Source of the DNA: Planctomycetaceae bacterium | GTDB taxonomy: Bacteria; Planctomycetota; Planctomycetia; Pirellulales; Pirellulaceae | Direction: 5' to 3' | Length of the DNA: 56,240 bases | NCBI GenBank assembly: GCA_002724245.1 | Contig: PBOG01000019.1 | Location: 1 to 56,240 of the forward strand | In this document: positions 54,901-56,240 of the stretch, piece after piece | How the letters are laid out: every line of letters starts with the position of its first letter | Numbering within the stretch: the first letter of the stretch is position 1 | Position numbers and translations under genes: made by a program | The notes under the pieces: model-generated | The model's input: only the letters and a program-made list of their open reading frames with translations | Told to the model about the DNA's origin: nothing | The model's database searches: none

Positions 54901-55082
54901 AATCCGCCGTCACCAAACTGTTCGATCAACAGCAGGAACTCTGCCAGCAAGATCCGGTCGCCGCAAAAGCACTTCTTGGCTCTACCCCAGTTTCCCCAGG
55001 CACGACAACCGAAGAACTGGCAGCCTGGGTACTTGTGGCACGTACATTACTCAATCTTGATGAATTCATCACCAAGGAATAG
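51963..55082 (+). CDS. Cytochrome-type DUF1549/DUF1553 protein (PSCyt1 family)
   Basis: 1039 residues from the ATG at 51963; the next ATG at 51966 is equivalent. A signal peptide ([20 protein letters not shown]) is followed by a cytochrome c-like domain with a heme motif [21 protein letters not shown]1549 covers about residues 155-380 and carries a second CxxCH ([14 protein letters not shown]). A variable beta-rich region follows (about 450-650). DUF1553 lies near the end ([40 protein letters not shown]). The family is exported, multi-domain and planctomycete-specific; heme binding and substrate oxidation are inferred. The partner DUF1501 gene starts 70 bases after the stop. Confidence 0.93.
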   Translation: MMRLPQLTTIVCFAAFLIAAPRPLTATQNKLPPPAQRKVNFANDVLPLLQKNCYSCHGQDEQSGGLRLDQRQAAFRGGDSGTAILPGKSAQSTLIRLVAGLDKTIGLMPPDGEGKPLTRTEIGILRAWIDQGASWPMTFDPQQAARAHWSFQPIRRPPLPQTGSTDWIQNPVDMFILSRLQKEQLTPSAPARKELLIKRLYLDLLGLLPSPNQLQRFLNDTRPGSYRRLVSRVLNSPHYGERWGRHWLDLARYADSDGYEKDRPRPHAWRYRHWVIRALNQDIPFDRFSIQQIAGDMLANATTGAQVASGFHRNTLHNTEGGTDREEDRVKKTVDRTNTLGTIWLGLTVGCAQCHSHKYDPLSHREYYSLYGFLNQIEEQDIAAPLPVEADRHAENKARFDQAHQPLVAAVTAYEQQRLPAAQLAWESKALQTGFSWNPLQLISTDSKHGAQFKKQSDGSVLATGNNRVSDVYTIEATSTLNRITAIRLEVLPDKSLPKNGPGRAENGNFVLTTFRVDATSKDAASESSAYKLRDARADFSQKEWDVSLAINDDVQDGWAVSPQIGKRHVAVFRFAEPIEAKSPVHLRITLDQSYTQTSSHNIGRFRLSVTDHTGPLQLEGLTGALVAALKVTDENRNPQQRDLLAKYYQSIDPTLAALQRKVEAHTKQAPPAPSTKAQSVRERSKARVVRVHLRGNFLTPGDTVPINTPQVLPPIATRSDKPDRLDLAHWLFSPTNPLPARVTVNRIWQRYFGRGLVETTDDFGLQGEKPSHPELLDWLASELQSSQWQLKHIHRLIVTSATYRQSAANRRDLWEKDPENRLLARQSRRRVEAEIVRDLTLAASGLLDTRIGGASVKPSQPSKHAGLTYSNSAKWQTSAGGNRYRRGLYTFFQRTSPFPMLMTFDAPDSTSCTARRSNSNTPLQALTLWNDAVFFECAQQLARRIVDEVPRVLNETPLRDRIQYGFQLCLTRSPTAAEQSAVTKLFDQQQELCQQDPVAAKALLGSTPVSPGTTTEELAAWVLVARTLLNLDEFITKE

Positions 55083-55152
55083 TTGCCAGAACTTGATGCC
55101 AGCTGTGGTTATCTCCCGTTCAGAACCCTGCTGGTAATGGAGAACAACAAAC

Positions 55153-56240
55153 ATGCCATTACCCGCTGCAATCCGCGATGCGCGGCGTGAGTTTTTTACG
55201 ACCTCAGCAGCCGGCTTGGGCGGACTTGCCTTGACATCGATGTTGGCTGAAGAACAGCTGCTTAGCGCCGAGTCCAGCACCATCGATAAGAGTCGTCTGG
55301 ATGTAAGGCCACCGCACTTTGCGCCTCGTGCGAAGCGCTGCATCCTGATTTTTCTGGCGGGTGCTCCCAGTCATGTGGACCTCTACGATCCGAAACCCGT
55401 ATTACAGCAACGCCATGGGCAACAACCACCTAAATCGCTGACTGACACCGTGCGATTTGCATTTATCAAGAAAGACAGCGCCATACTGATGGGCAGCCCC
55501 CGAAAGTTCCCAAAGCGTGGGGAGTCTGCGATGCCCTGGTGCGACCTGATGCCGAGACTCGGGTCCTGCGTAGACGACATTGCCCTGATTCGTTCGATGC
55601 ATACGGACGCGTTTAATCACCACCCTGCTCAACTTATGATGACCACAGGGGTGCCACGTTTTGGCCGACCAAGCCTGGGATCCTGGTTAACTTACGGCCT
55701 GGGCTCCGATTCACGGAATCTTCCTGGCTACGTTGTTTTGCCGGTAGGACGGGGTAGTAGCGGGGGCGTCTCTAATTGGACAAGCGGTTTCCTGCCTAGC
55801 AGCTACGAAGGTGTCGTCTTCCGCAGCCAGGGAGAACCGGTCTTGAACCTGAATAATCCCCCGGGCGTCTCGCGAAAAATGCAGGAACTGGGATTGGGTG
55901 CGATTACAACACTTAACCAGCAACGCTACCAGCTGTTACGTGATCCCGAAATTGCCAGCCGTATCAGTTCATATGAACTGGCGTTTCGGATGCAAGCTGC
56001 CGCACCACAATTGATCGACCTCTCAAGCGAGTCCCAGGAAACACTGAATGCGTACGGTGTGACTCGTCCAGAACCCAAAAAACACAATTTTCGCGGAGGA
56101 GGGCCGCACGTCTACCAGCAATTTGCAACGAACTGCCTGCTGGCCCGTCGCCTTGTCGAACAAGGCACTCGATGTGTCACTATTATGCACGCCTCGTGGG
56201 ATCACCACAGCAACTTAACCGACGAGATCTCCTACAATGC
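55153..56240 (+). CDS. DUF1501 family protein, third copy (incomplete at the right edge)
   Basis: About 362 residues are present and the gene runs off the window. The leader DARREFFTTSAAGLGGLALT is a twin-arginine-like signal. It is followed by CILIFLAGAPSHVDLYDPKP (metal-site strand), RSMHTDAFNHHPAQLMMTTG, GRPSLGSWLTYGLGSDSRNL, and LARRLVEQGTRCVTIMHASW before the cut. The stop is outside the window. It directly follows the DUF1549/DUF1553 gene on the same strand, the arrangement normally seen for this pair, so the two probably act together in the periplasm. GGAG precedes the ATG. Confidence 0.9.
   Translation, partial: MPLPAAIRDARREFFTTSAAGLGGLALTSMLAEEQLLSAESSTIDKSRLDVRPPHFAPRAKRCILIFLAGAPSHVDLYDPKPVLQQRHGQQPPKSLTDTVRFAFIKKDSAILMGSPRKFPKRGESAMPWCDLMPRLGSCVDDIALIRSMHTDAFNHHPAQLMMTTGVPRFGRPSLGSWLTYGLGSDSRNLPGYVVLPVGRGSSGGVSNWTSGFLPSSYEGVVFRSQGEPVLNLNNPPGVSRKMQELGLGAITTLNQQRYQLLRDPEIASRISSYELAFRMQAAAPQLIDLSSESQETLNAYGVTRPEPKKHNFRGGGPHVYQQFATNCLLARRLVEQGTRCVTIMHASWDHHSNLTDEISYN

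Overview
The window is ordinary, gene-dense chromosome from a planctomycete (phylum Planctomycetota, most likely class Planctomycetia). The evidence is the set of families: three DUF1501 proteins with twin-arginine-like leaders, a DUF1549/DUF1553 cytochrome-type protein in the classical pair with DUF1501, a DUF1080 lipoprotein, two Ser/Thr kinases, a prenyltransferase-repeat protein beside a von Willebrand A protein, a YRPV-type secreted protein, and the short lysine-rich 'small basic protein' shared by Planctomycetes, Verrucomicrobia and Chlamydiae. GC content looks moderately high. I saw no rRNA, tRNA, CRISPR array, insertion sequence, integrase or phage gene.

Layout. 1-5.4 kb: 5' end of a sugar-phosphate isomerase/epimerase (minus), a leucine-rich-repeat exported protein, a membrane Ser/Thr kinase, and a glutaredoxin-like protein translationally coupled to a DUF1080 lipoprotein. 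5.5-13.3 kb: glnS, a lone DUF1501 gene, glgB (minus), a DJ-1/PfpI protein and miaA. 13.3-20.8 kb is a minus-strand block: rbsK, mnmE, yidC (with a PDZ-like insert), two paralogous metallophosphoesterases and a stand-alone groES. 21-30.3 kb: coiled-coil protein, MoaD/ThiS-like carrier, DSD1/D-threonine-aldolase-like PLP enzyme, MscS channel, VWA protein, prenyltransferase-repeat protein and, convergently, a proline-rich exported protein. 30.6-32.8 kb: a minus-strand three-gene operon joined by two 4-base GTGA overlaps (membrane protein with an arrestin-like tail, small soluble arrestin-like protein, P-loop ATPase). 33-43 kb, plus strand: PQQ-like propeller, UDP-glucuronate decarboxylase, EamA transporter, PIG-L/LmbE deacetylase, rpe, accD, an atypical kinase, small basic protein, LarA-like racemase and a small exported protein. 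43-51.7 kb: two-PDZ exported protein (minus), GNAT, tdh, DUF1501, rpsA and a primary-type sigma-70 factor. 51.9 kb to the end: the DUF1549/DUF1553 plus DUF1501 pair, the latter cut by the window edge.

Most genes are housekeeping or typical planctomycete cell-envelope functions. Genes that clearly act together are the DUF1549-DUF1501 pair, yidC-mnmE (a neighbourhood conserved in many bacteria) and the 30.6-32.8 kb operon. The last is my best candidate for an uncharacterised system: its architecture is clear but I know of no assigned function. Several genes start with GTG or TTG, chosen from Shine-Dalgarno spacing and family length. Promoters and hairpins are read by eye and carry modest confidence.
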